This document shows, in pieces, positions 25,286-33,699 of a DNA stretch of 44,959 nt. The notes beneath the pieces are model-generated. The model made no database searches. It saw only the letters and a program-made list of their open reading frames with translations, and was not told where the DNA came from. Both the position numbers and the translations under genes were made by a program. The stretch's first letter is position 1. Every line of letters begins with the position of its first letter. Source of the DNA: Halomonas sp. NO4 (GTDB taxonomy: Bacteria > Pseudomonadota > Gammaproteobacteria > Pseudomonadales > Halomonadaceae); assembly GCF_010994375.1 (NCBI RefSeq), contig NZ_WHMA01000018.1, positions 16,089 through 61,047 on the forward strand, given 5' to 3'.

Positions 25286-28200
25286 CGTGCGCGCCTCCCG
25301 TGGGCGATACCGCCCAGCAACAGTAGCAGCGCCGCGAGTCCCAGCAGCCAGGGCAGCAACGACGGCGCCCCCTCGGCGGCGGCCGCCATGTCTCCCTGCG
25401 GTGCTTCGGCGGCCTCTTCGCCCTCCTCTTGCGGGGCCGGCGTGTCGCTCGGCGGCTCGGCCGGGGCGGCGCTGGCCTCGACCTCGCGGATGCTGACCGG
25501 CGCGCTTTCCGGATCGACCTGCTCGATGCGAGCCGCCTCGATCACCGTCGTGAAGGCATCGCGCCGCTCGTCATTCAGGCGCTCAGCGATCCACGGCAGC
25601 AGCGGATGGTCGGGATGGGCGTGACCACTGCCCGGCAGGCCATGCTCGATCACCGCCTCGGCGAACTCGCCGGCGAGCCGTTCCAGGGTCGCCTCGTCGG
25701 CCTCCCAGAAGCCGCGCTGGGCGGCGAGCAGCGCCGTGGCCTGCATGTGCGTCTTCACGTGGACCTTGTGCCCCTCGGCCAGGAAGTCGTCCAGCCCCAG
25801 GCCATGACTGTCCTGGAAATAAACGGCATCGACCTCGTCCCACACCCAGGAGCGCACCACCTGCGGGCTCGTCACCTGCCAGCCCCAGAGATTGTCGAGA
25901 AAGTCGCTGCCCATGGTGCGCGCCCCGGCATAGCCGTGCTCCATCAGGGGGCGCAGCCATTGGGGATTGAGGTTGCGTGCGCGCAGCTCCCCGAGCAGCG
26001 CCCGCTCCAGGCTCTCGACGCGCGGGTTGTCGGGATCGGCATGCGTGAGCACGCGGTTGGCCGGTGGGGCGCCAGCGAGCTGTTCCACGGCGTTGGAGAG
26101 CCCGCCCTGGAAGTCGAAGCCGTCGTCGTTGTCGAGCAGCCCGTAGAGGTGGCTGGCACGCCCCAGGTAGGTGCGCCCGACGCGGGCGAGGTTGGCGTCA
26201 AAGGCGACATGGGCCGGCTCGCCGCCCTGCCGCTGGCCGTAGACGTGCCCCATGCGCCGCCGGTAGGCGCTGCCCAGTTCGTCGCGCGCCTCCCAGGCGC
26301 TGGAGCGCGAGGCCAGGCGATTGACCCCGGCCCCGTAGGCGCCCGGCGCGGTACCGAACACCCGCCACGCCGCCCGGTCGCCAGCCTCGGCGGCCATTTC
26401 GCCGCGGGCGAGCAGCTCGCGGGTGTCGGCCACCCAGCGCGCTGCCACGCGGTTGTCGGCCAGCACCTCGGCACCCGGGTCTCGCATTTCCTCGGGGAGC
26501 GGCGCGAGTGCCGCCTCCAGCGCCCCGGCAAGCTGTGGGTGCTCGGCGCGGATGGTCTCGCTCGCCCCGTCGAGCGCCAGGCGCACGGCGAGGTCGAGCC
26601 ACACCAATTGATCCTCGTAGAGGTCGCGAAACAGCCCCGAGGTGGTGAAGAGCACGTCGCGGCGCGCCGTGCGTAGCGTGTCCGCCTCGTCGCCAGGCTC
26701 CGCCAGGGGCAAGCGTTCGAGCCCCTGGACGATGCCGCGCGAATTCCAGCGCGGTTTCACGCCCAGCATGTCGAGGCCGAAGGCGATCATCACCCCCTCG
26801 TCGCGCACCGTGTCCGAGGCCCACAGCACCAGCGCCTCGCTCTCCTCGGCCGCCTCGCCGTCACGGGAGCGCGCCGTGGCCGCCATCTCGCTGCCCAGTG
26901 ACCAGGCCACCCGGGTCGGCACCAGGTCGCTGGAGAGCGCATGGAAGTTGCGCCCGGTGGGCAGTACCTGGGGCGTGCGCAGCGGGTCGTTGCCCGGCCC
27001 CGGCGGCACGAAGCGCCCCTCGAGCGCGGCCAGGAAATTCTCACGCTCATGGCGCGGCGAGACTTCAAGCAGGTCACGCCAGCGCTCGCGATCGTTGCCC
27101 TTGCCAGCCATCGAATCGAGCTGGGTGTCGACGGCCGCCTCGTCCCAGTCGCGGCCGAAGACGTGCAGTCCCAATGGCATGAAGCGCTCCTGCATGTCGG
27201 TGACGTAGTGCCCGGCCTCGTGCACCAGCAGCTCGGCCGCGACCTCGTCGAGCCTGACCTCCTCGGCGGTCAGGCCCAAGTCGCCGGCAATCTCGCGCTC
27301 GAACGCCTCGGTCAGCTCGAGGCTCTCGATGCGCTCGCGCAGCATCGCCACTGCGCGGTGCCGCGTGGGGCTGTCGGGGTCGGTGGCCACCTCAAAGGTC
27401 TCGACCAGCTGACGCAGCTCGAGCAGATCGTCGTAGAGTTCGGTGGCGGCCAGGGGCGGCGTGAGGTGACCGATCATCACCCCCAGGGCGCGCCGCTTGG
27501 CTTGGATGCCCTCGCCCACGCCATCGACGATGTAGGGGTAGATCAGCGGCAGGTTGCCGCCCAGCAGCTCCGGGTAGTCATCCTCGGCCAGCCCCGCCCG
27601 GCGTCGCGGCAGGAACTCGCGGGTGGAGTGGCGCCCCACGTAGACCAGGGCGTCGGCCGCGAAGTGGTCACGCAGCCAGTGGTAGAAGCCCAGGTACTGG
27701 TGGGTTGGCGGGAAAGTCGTGTTGGCGTGCAGCAGCTCTTCCTCCACTTCCCAGCCGCGCGGCGGCTGGGGGCCGATGAAGACGTTGCCGAATCGCAGCC
27801 CCGGGAAGAGCACCGTGTCATCGAGGACCATCGAACGCCCCGGCGGCTCGCCCCAGCCCGAGAGGCCGGGGATGCCGGTCGCCACCAGGGCGTCGCGCAG
27901 GGCCTCGAGCGTCTCGTTCTCGACCGCTTCCGCATGGGCGAGGCGCTTTCGCCAGCCGGTGACGTACTGGTCCAGCAGGTCAAGCGCCCGCGCCTGGGCC
28001 GGGTGGTCATGCTGCTCGATGAGGTGGCGTAGGTCCTTGGCGACGCGCGCCAGTACCTCCTGGACCAGTTCCGGTTCGCCCTGCGTATCGGCCTGCTTGA
28101 GGCGGGCATGGAGGTAGCCCAGGGGACCCTGCACGAGCTCGCCGCGGATGGGCGCCGGCAGCGTCGCAAAGTAGCGGCGGTACTCCTCTGTGGCAAGCGA

Positions 28201-29682
28201 CGGCACCTGCCCGGCCATGCGCTCCAGGGCGCCGCGGTCCTCGGGCAGGTTGACCCCGCGCGCCTGGATCAGATCGTGCAGCGCCTCCGGGCTCTCCGGC
28301 AGCTCGCCGGTGTCGTAGCCGGCCTCGCGCAGCCGGGTGAGCATTTCATACAGCGAGGCCGGCACGTCGAGGTTGTCGGCGCCGACGTTCTGCCGCCCGG
28401 GCGGGTGGTTGTAGTAGATCAGCGCCACCCTCTTGTCGGCGTTGTCCAGCGTGCGCAGGCGCTGCCAGCGCGCAAAGCGCTCGGCGACGGCGTCGAGGCG
28501 CGATTCGAGCGGCCGGGAGAGCGTCAGCGCCACGCCGGTGCGCTCGTCGATCTCGGGCGTGGCCGCCACCGCCAGCACCATCGGCTGGCTCACCCCCTGC
28601 AGCTCGGGCATCGCCAGCTGGTAGTGCACCGACTCGCGCGGCAGGCCGTCGTGGGAGAGCCGCCACTGCGCCTCGGTTCGCTCGGCCAGGCGCAGTCCCT
28701 TGATCACCGGGACATCGAGCTGGCCGAGCGCCTCGGTGGCCGCACGCCGCCCCTCGCCTCCACCCAGGGTGAAGTCCTGCAGGCTGAGAACCCCGGCCAG
28801 GCTTGCCTCGCCGAGGGTCTCGGGCAGCCGTTCGAGGGCCGCCAGCGTGGCCCCACCCCAGCGCGCCAGCACCGCCACGCACTGAATGTCACGCTGCTCC
28901 AGTGCCGCACAGGCACCGTCGAGTAGTTTTCGGTCACCGGGACGATCGCCACTGTCGAGGTCGAGGATCGCCACTGCCGGCCCGGCCTCCAGCCCCAGGT
29001 CCGTGGGGTCGGTGGTGGGTGTATCGCCGCTGCGCCCCGGGCGATCGTGGTGCAAGGGACGATAGTAGCGAATCGCCGCCCGCGGTGACGGTTCGGGCAC
29101 CTCCAGGTCATGACCCGCTTCCGCCAGCAACCAGCGCAGCAGGCCGTCGAGGTGTTCGGGGCTGCGCCCCTGGTAGTAGGCGCGCCCGGTCAGCCACTCG
29201 GCCTGAGCGGGGAAGCGCTCGCGCTGCGCCGCCAGGTGCTCGGCCGCCGCCTCGCCGGCTTCGGGCGCGGCCACCAGCTCGCCCAGCGCTTCCGCGTCGA
29301 GCCCCGCCAGCAAGCGCTCGCCAACCAGACGCGACAGCCGCGTCAGCCGCCGGTCGCCGTTAACGGCGAGGATCGGAACGTCGCGCCGGGCGGCGGCCGT
29401 CTCGACCAGCTGAGCCAGGCGCCCCACCTGCTCGCCGAAGACCGCCGCCAGCATTAGGGCATCGGCACCCTCGAACAGCTCGGCAATCTCCGCGTCGTCC
29501 GTCTCGGCGAGCTGCTCCGGGGTACGAAGGATCACTTCATGCTCGGGGTGAGCATCGAGGAAGCGGTGAGCGCCGGCCGCGAGCTCCGCGGCCGAACGCT
29601 CCGAAACAATACCTACCAGGGTGCCGGCCGAGGCCAGCGTGGGCAGCAGAGCGAGCATCAGTGCCAGGCAAGCCCGCGCCAT
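25282..29682 (-). CDS. Exported, membrane-anchored CobN-like chelatase
   Basis: The 1466-aa CobN/BchH-family protein has features that cytoplasmic CobN lacks. It starts with a signal peptide (1-19, LPTLASA then G) and ends with a Glu/Ala/Pro-rich stretch, one hydrophobic helix (about 1440-1458) and a basic tail, so the body should lie in the periplasm. CobN landmarks include YYNHPPGRQNVGADNLDVPASL (424-445), H685 and E689 in GRHSTREFLP, YPYIVDGVGEGIQAKRR (715-731), and a later GRNFHALSSDLVPTRVAW. CobS and CobT-type AAA+ partners are absent. It overlaps btuB by 1 bp and the ExbB-like gene by 4 bp. Periplasmic CobN-like HmuS proteins act on haem; here a corrinoid is the likelier substrate. Confidence 0.9.
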   Translation of the reverse strand: MARACLALMLALLPTLASAGTLVGIVSERSAAELAAGAHRFLDAHPEHEVILRTPEQLAETDDAEIAELFEGADALMLAAVFGEQVGRLAQLVETAAARRDVPILAVNGDRRLTRLSRLVGERLLAGLDAEALGELVAAPEAGEAAAEHLAAQRERFPAQAEWLTGRAYYQGRSPEHLDGLLRWLLAEAGHDLEVPEPSPRAAIRYYRPLHHDRPGRSGDTPTTDPTDLGLEAGPAVAILDLDSGDRPGDRKLLDGACAALEQRDIQCVAVLARWGGATLAALERLPETLGEASLAGVLSLQDFTLGGGEGRRAATEALGQLDVPVIKGLRLAERTEAQWRLSHDGLPRESVHYQLAMPELQGVSQPMVLAVAATPEIDERTGVALTLSRPLESRLDAVAERFARWQRLRTLDNADKRVALIYYNHPPGRQNVGADNLDVPASLYEMLTRLREAGYDTGELPESPEALHDLIQARGVNLPEDRGALERMAGQVPSLATEEYRRYFATLPAPIRGELVQGPLGYLHARLKQADTQGEPELVQEVLARVAKDLRHLIEQHDHPAQARALDLLDQYVTGWRKRLAHAEAVENETLEALRDALVATGIPGLSGWGEPPGRSMVLDDTVLFPGLRFGNVFIGPQPPRGWEVEEELLHANTTFPPTHQYLGFYHWLRDHFAADALVYVGRHSTREFLPRRRAGLAEDDYPELLGGNLPLIYPYIVDGVGEGIQAKRRALGVMIGHLTPPLAATELYDDLLELRQLVETFEVATDPDSPTRHRAVAMLRERIESLELTEAFEREIAGDLGLTAEEVRLDEVAAELLVHEAGHYVTDMQERFMPLGLHVFGRDWDEAAVDTQLDSMAGKGNDRERWRDLLEVSPRHERENFLAALEGRFVPPGPGNDPLRTPQVLPTGRNFHALSSDLVPTRVAWSLGSEMAATARSRDGEAAEESEALVLWASDTVRDEGVMIAFGLDMLGVKPRWNSRGIVQGLERLPLAEPGDEADTLRTARRDVLFTTSGLFRDLYEDQLVWLDLAVRLALDGASETIRAEHPQLAGALEAALAPLPEEMRDPGAEVLADNRVAARWVADTRELLARGEMAAEAGDRAAWRVFGTAPGAYGAGVNRLASRSSAWEARDELGSAYRRRMGHVYGQRQGGEPAHVAFDANLARVGRTYLGRASHLYGLLDNDDGFDFQGGLSNAVEQLAGAPPANRVLTHADPDNPRVESLERALLGELRARNLNPQWLRPLMEHGYAGARTMGSDFLDNLWGWQVTSPQVVRSWVWDEVDAVYFQDSHGLGLDDFLAEGHKVHVKTHMQATALLAAQRGFWEADEATLERLAGEFAEAVIEHGLPGSGHAHPDHPLLPWIAERLNDERRDAFTTVIEAARIEQVDPESAPVSIREVEASAAPAEPPSDTPAPQEEGEEAAEAPQGDMAAAAEGAPSLLPWLLGLAALLLLLGGIAHGRRAR

Positions 29683-31529
29683 TACTGCGCCCCGAAGTGA
29701 ACGCTAAGGAAGGCGGCACGACCGGCGTTGATGTAGTCGCGGGAGGTCTCGTACTCCTTGTCGAGCGCGTTATCCACCGTCAGGCGCGCTTCCCACATGG
29801 GCGCGAACGCCCAGCCCGCGCGCAGGTTGAGCAGGCCAAAACCGGGTAGACGATCCTCGTTGCCGGCATCGTCGTAGCGATGGTTCTGCGCGATCAAGGA
29901 GCCGCCGAGCGACCAGTCCCCGAGCTCACGGTCGACGTCCAGGCGCAGACTCTGGGAAGCACGGCCAGGCAGACGATTGCCGTGGTTGTCGTCCCCCCGA
30001 TTCTCGGGGTCCGTATAGGTCAATGCCGTCTGAAGCGTCCAGTCATTGATGTCCACCCCGGCAGCAATCTCCACACCGCGAATTCGCGCTTCGTCGATAT
30101 TCGTGGGCCTGCTGTCGCCATTGATTGTCTGCGTGGCAATCAGGTCATCGATGGTCGTTTGATAGATGGCCAAATCCCAGAAGTAGCGCTGATACTGGCC
30201 CCGCAAACCAAGCTCCCAAGTTTCGGAGCTTTCAGGCTGCAAGTCCGGATTACCTGCGTAGGTTCCAAAGATCCCGAAATCTTGGAAAGGCCAGTAGAGC
30301 TCGTTGAAAGTTGGAGCGCGAAATGCACTGCCGTAGCTGGTTCTCAGGGTATGTGAGGCATCCAACTCGTAGCCGAGTGCCAGGCCTCCCGTGACGTCAC
30401 TACCAAAGGCTTCGTTGTCATCATGACGCAGACTGGCCTGAACAGTAACCGGTGAAAAGTCCAGCAGGCTCTGAGTAAATACAGCCGTGTTGTCGCGGCT
30501 ATCGACCTGATAATCGGTGGTGCTCGCCACCTTGTCCTCACTCACTTCCGCGCCAGCGATCAGCTCATGTCGACCGAAATTGAGAGTATTCTCCCAGCGG
30601 GCGGTTTGTGTGCGAGTATCGATGATGGAGTCCCCTGAATCATCAATGTTATCGCTCTCATCCCGCGACTCACTGAGCGTCAGACGAGATCGCCAGGCCT
30701 CAGTGACAGGAATCTCGCCATAGACGCCCGCCACCTGCTGGACAAAGTCGGTCTCGCCACCTTCGAACTCGGTATTTCCCCGCGCCCGCAGCGCCAGGAC
30801 ACCGATCTCGGTACCACCGTCGAAGGTGTGCGAGACGCTTGCCAGACCGCTGGTATTGTCATAGCCCTTGTCCTCGCCATCGCGGCGAATGGGCGCGCCG
30901 TCGGTAGCGAAGTGGCTGCCAGCGAAGCTGTAGCGCGTCCCGCCCTCGCTGCCGGAAAGCCCGGCGCTGAGCCGCCGGGAATCGAAGCTGCCGCCACCGG
31001 CCGAGACCCAGGGGTGCGGCCCCCCTTCCTCGGCCTGGTGAGTGAACAGCTGCACCACCCCGCCGACGGCATCGGCGCCGTAGAGGCTGCCGCGCGGTCC
31101 ACGGACGATCTCGGCACGCTCGAACATGCGCGGGTCGAGATGCTGCCAGGCGGCACCGCCGGTGGTGGCCGAGCGCAGACGAATGCCGTCAATCATCAGC
31201 AGCGAGCCCGCGTTGTCCACGCCGCGGATGTAGACGCTGCTCTGCTTGCCGAAGGAGCCGTTGGTATTGACGTCCACACCGGGCTGGCCACGGAAGAGAT
31301 CGGTGACGCTAGTGGGGTCCTGGCGGCGCAGGGTTGCCTCGTCGAGCAGCGTGACGGAGGCGAGCGTCTCGTCGGCGGTGCGCGGCGCCAGGGTGGCGGT
31401 CACCACCAGGGGGTTGAGGTCGACATGGGTGTCGCGGCTGTCGGGCTCGGACTGGGCCTGGACGGCCAGCGGGAGGAGGGCCAGGCTGAAGGCGGCCAGG
31501 CCACTGGCGGCGTTGCGTGTGGTGTTCAT
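29682..31529 (-). CDS. btuB: TonB-dependent cobalamin/corrinoid receptor BtuB
   Basis: This 615-aa outer-membrane receptor has a signal peptide (to about residue 25, AVQA), TonB box LNPLVVTAT (about 38-46), plug domain with SVYIRGVDN and ERAEIVRGPRGSLYGADAVGG, and a beta-barrel. The length matches E. coli BtuB (about 614). The last residues, FLSVHFGAQ, do not end in the usual aromatic. It is the first gene after the cobalamin riboswitch, and its stop overlaps the CobN-like start (TAATG). The stretch 30061-30720 has visibly lower GC than its surroundings, suggesting recombination in surface loops. Confidence 0.93.
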   Translation of the reverse strand: MNTTRNAASGLAAFSLALLPLAVQAQSEPDSRDTHVDLNPLVVTATLAPRTADETLASVTLLDEATLRRQDPTSVTDLFRGQPGVDVNTNGSFGKQSSVYIRGVDNAGSLLMIDGIRLRSATTGGAAWQHLDPRMFERAEIVRGPRGSLYGADAVGGVVQLFTHQAEEGGPHPWVSAGGGSFDSRRLSAGLSGSEGGTRYSFAGSHFATDGAPIRRDGEDKGYDNTSGLASVSHTFDGGTEIGVLALRARGNTEFEGGETDFVQQVAGVYGEIPVTEAWRSRLTLSESRDESDNIDDSGDSIIDTRTQTARWENTLNFGRHELIAGAEVSEDKVASTTDYQVDSRDNTAVFTQSLLDFSPVTVQASLRHDDNEAFGSDVTGGLALGYELDASHTLRTSYGSAFRAPTFNELYWPFQDFGIFGTYAGNPDLQPESSETWELGLRGQYQRYFWDLAIYQTTIDDLIATQTINGDSRPTNIDEARIRGVEIAAGVDINDWTLQTALTYTDPENRGDDNHGNRLPGRASQSLRLDVDRELGDWSLGGSLIAQNHRYDDAGNEDRLPGFGLLNLRAGWAFAPMWEARLTVDNALDKEYETSRDYINAGRAAFLSVHFGAQ

Positions 31530-31666
31530 GGGAGTCCCTTGCTCACCGTGCCTACCCGCACGGCATTGGTATCGTAGTCACCGGGGGCGGCAAGGGACGA
31601 GAGAGGGAGAACGACAAAGGCGACGCCGGCCCTGCCTCGTGGTTGCCCACCGCAACCCGGCACGAA

Positions 31667-31692
31667 GGAAATGCCACTATTCGGCGTTTCCT
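31667..31692 (-). promoter_or_regulatory. Possible expression-platform hairpin of the B12 riboswitch
   Basis: On the minus strand, GGAAACGCC pairs with GGCATTTCC (one C-A mismatch) just 3' of the aptamer. No T-run follows, so control of translation or an alternative fold is more likely than intrinsic termination. The btuB ATG is about 140 nt further downstream. Confidence 0.4.
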
Positions 31693-31700
31693 TAACTCTC

Positions 31701-31884
31701 GGGCCGGTCTCCGGGCTGACGAGTGGACGCGAAGCGTCCCGGAAGGCCACCTTCCCGTGCCGTGGCACAGTGGTACCGGCATTCCTTGACTCGATCACCG
31801 TTGCGGGGGCAGCGTCGGACTGGCTTGAAGCGCACCGACTTCCCGTTTCACCCCGGCGCATCGACACACGCCTGGGGCACCTGA
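31701..31884 (-). ncRNA. Cobalamin riboswitch
   Basis: Read on the minus strand, the conserved blocks of the AdoCbl aptamer appear in order: GGTGCC (near 31876), GGGAAGTCGGTG (31833-31844), GCCCCCGCAACGGT (31797-31810), CCACTG (31768-31773), GGGAAGGTGG (31747-31756) and AGCCCGGAGACCGGCC (31702-31717). It lies about 170 nt ahead of btuB and should reduce expression of the whole btuB-to-cobQ unit when cobalamin is plentiful. Confidence 0.95.
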
Positions 31885-31902
31885 GAGTGGCGGTAACCTA
31901 GC

Positions 31903-31938
31903 AATCCGCCGCTGCGGGGTCAACGCCGGCGGCGGATT
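31903..31938 (-). terminator. Hairpin between cobU-like gene and B12 riboswitch
   Basis: A perfect 10-bp stem, AATCCGCCGC/GCGGCGGATT, encloses a 16-nt loop with further pairing. It lies 18 bp downstream of the cobU-like stop. No T-run follows. It marks a plausible boundary between the cobT-to-cobU-like unit and the riboswitch-led unit. Confidence 0.5.
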
Positions 31939-31955
31939 CATATGGGATATCTCTG

Positions 31956-32384
31956 CTATTTCAATGCTTTGATCAGCCCATGGCGGACGTACCACACAGC
32001 CTCGGCGCGCGCGGCGGCATCCTGGGCCAGCCAGCCGACTAGGTCGCGCAGGCGCCGCAGCTCAGGCTCCATCGGCACGATGCCGCGCCCCATCTCGGGC
32101 AGGATCAGCACCACCGGCGAGCCGGCCTCGCTTTCGACGACAGCCAGAGTCTCGAGTGCGGCGACCAGCCGACCGCGCAGGCGGTCGTCGTCGCGCTCGA
32201 CAGCCAAGGCGGCCTCGAGCCAGGCCGTCCAGCCGGTCACCACCAGTATCATCCCGTCCGCCAGCGACTCGTTCCAGGCATCCAGTGCGTCGCCGGGCGT
32301 CAGGCGGTGCCAGCGCGCCGTGGGAAAGCGCTCGCTTACTGCGGCGTGCTTGCCGGCGCCGGCACCGCCGATGAAGAGCTGCAT
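31956..32384 (-). CDS. Short CobU-like protein
   Basis: This 142-aa protein resembles adenosylcobinamide kinase/guanylyltransferase at both ends. It has a P-loop FIGGAGAGK (4-12) and a C-terminal block LPEMGRGIVPMEPELRRLRDLVGW resembling the NEVGxGIVP region of CobU. The central AARIxxHRxxRPxxW segment, which carries the guanylylated His, is missing, and the protein is about 35 residues short. It is the last gene of the cobT unit and overlaps the cobC end by 49 bp. It may be a partial paralogue, an accessory kinase, or non-enzymatic. Confidence 0.75.
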   Translation of the reverse strand: MQLFIGGAGAGKHAAVSERFPTARWHRLTPGDALDAWNESLADGMILVVTGWTAWLEAALAVERDDDRLRGRLVAALETLAVVESEAGSPVVLILPEMGRGIVPMEPELRRLRDLVGWLAQDAAARAEAVWYVRHGLIKALK

Positions 32385-32977
32385 TGCCACTCCCCCAGTC
32401 GCTGAACGAAGGTCAGCCGGCGGCCTTCGGCCTGGCCCACGCTGCCCTCCCAGAAGTCGATCTCCTCGAAATGCCGGCGCAGTTCGCGGATCACCCCGCC
32501 GTGAGTGACCACCAACACGCGTTCCAGCCCCTGCGCCTCCACCTCGGCAAACAGTTCGCCCAGCCAGTCGTCGAGTCGCGTGCGCAGCCCCTGGGTAGAC
32601 TCGCCACCGGGCGGTGCCTGTTCCCCCTGGCTGTCGATCCAGGCGCGATAGCCAGGCAGTGCCCGGAGCTCCCCGTAGCACTTGCCCTCGTACTCTCCGA
32701 AATCGAGCTCGCGCAGCCGTGCATCGAACCGTGGCGCCGCTCCCCCGCGTCGGCCCACCAGCACGTGGGCCAGAGTCTGGCGGCAACGCATCAGGTCGCT
32801 GGCGTGCACGGCATCGAAGCGCTCGCCGTGGAGCGCCTCGCGCAGCCGGTCGAGCCCGGAGCGCGCCTCGGGCAGCAGCAGGGGAATGTCGCGCTGACCC
32901 TGGTAGCGGCGCTCGCGGTTCCAGGCCGTCAGGCCGTGACGAACGACCACCAGCTCCAGGCGATCAGCAACAGCCAT
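32336..32977 (-). CDS. cobC: Histidine phosphatase, alpha-ribazole phosphatase-like
   Basis: This 213-aa phosphoglycerate-mutase-like phosphatase has the catalytic RHG (R13-H14-G15), the acid-bearing block RELDFGEYEGKCY, and the second His in VVTHGGVIRE. In the cobalamin pathway CobC removes the phosphate from alpha-ribazole phosphate or adenosylcobalamin phosphate. The assignment relies on position between cobS and a cobU paralogue, since the fold is broad. The only usable start (ATG 32977) lies 49 bp inside the cobS end, and its own end overlaps the next gene by 49 bp. Confidence 0.82.
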   Translation of the reverse strand: MAVADRLELVVVRHGLTAWNRERRYQGQRDIPLLLPEARSGLDRLREALHGERFDAVHASDLMRCRQTLAHVLVGRRGGAAPRFDARLRELDFGEYEGKCYGELRALPGYRAWIDSQGEQAPPGGESTQGLRTRLDDWLGELFAEVEAQGLERVLVVTHGGVIRELRRHFEEIDFWEGSVGQAEGRRLTFVQRLGEWQCSSSSAVPAPASTPQ

Positions 32978-33687
32978 AGTTCTCCTCCCTCGATGGCGGC
33001 ACCCACGATATCGCCGTTGATGCCGGTAAAACCTCGTATCATCCTCCCACCGTACACCAGCAAGAACGCCAGCAGCGCCCCCAGCAGCAGCGGCCAACCG
33101 GGCAGCGACACGAACAGCAGCCCCAGCGGCAGCAGGGCCAGCAGCAGATCGCGCCGCTCTAGATCCTGCTGCCAGGTCCAGGCCAGCCCCTCACGTCGCG
33201 CACAGGGCGCGAGGCGCAACAGGGCCAAGGCGCCGAAGCGCGACAGCGCCGGCACCGCGACCAGCACGGCCAGGGGTACATCGGCAACCAGCAGCGCCCA
33301 CAGCAGCATGCCCTTCCAGGCCAGCAGGAAGACCAACGCCAGGATACCGAAGCTGCCCACCTGGGGGTCCTTCATGATCGCCCAGCGCTTCTCCAGAGTC
33401 GCATTGCTGCCTAGGGCATCGGCCACGTCCATGACCCCGTCCAGATGCAGCCCACCCGAGAGCGCCACCCACAGGCTGAGCAGCGCCAGCGCCAGCAGCG
33501 GAACCGGCAACGCACCGGCAAGCAGCGCAGCAGCCCCGGCCAGCAGCGCACCCAGCACCAGCCCCACCAGCGGGTAGCTGCGCAGGGCCCAGCGCCGGGT
33601 GGTCGGCGTCCAGGGGCAGGCCACCGGCACCGGCAGCCGCGTCAGGAACTGGCAGGCGAGCAGCAGCCCGTAGATGGCGTTCCTCAT
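32929..33687 (-). CDS. cobS: Adenosylcobinamide-GDP ribazoletransferase (cobalamin synthase)
   Basis: This 252-aa integral membrane enzyme joins adenosylcobinamide-GDP to alpha-ribazole (or its phosphate), the last condensation of cobalamin synthesis. The family motifs GGLHLDGVMDVADALGS (about 78-94) and TGINGDIVGAAIEGGE (near the C-terminus) are clear, with several hydrophobic helices between. It is the CobS/CobV of the nucleotide-loop pathway, not the AAA+ CobS of cobaltochelatase. It follows cobU after 12 bp. Confidence 0.95.
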   Translation of the reverse strand: MRNAIYGLLLACQFLTRLPVPVACPWTPTTRRWALRSYPLVGLVLGALLAGAAALLAGALPVPLLALALLSLWVALSGGLHLDGVMDVADALGSNATLEKRWAIMKDPQVGSFGILALVFLLAWKGMLLWALLVADVPLAVLVAVPALSRFGALALLRLAPCARREGLAWTWQQDLERRDLLLALLPLGLLFVSLPGWPLLLGALLAFLLVYGGRMIRGFTGINGDIVGAAIEGGELWLLLIAWSWWSFVTA

Positions 33688-33699
33688 GGTCTCCTTTCC

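Noticed and set aside
25282..29682. Treating the CobN homologue as the ordinary cytoplasmic cobaltochelatase subunit
   Set aside because: The signal peptide, the C-terminal anchor, the ExbB-like neighbours and the absence of CobS/CobT AAA+ partners do not fit that role.
32929..33687. cobS as an AAA+ partner of the CobN-like protein
   Set aside because: The protein has the membrane helices and LHLDG motif of cobalamin synthase and no Walker motifs; the shared gene name is a nomenclature clash.
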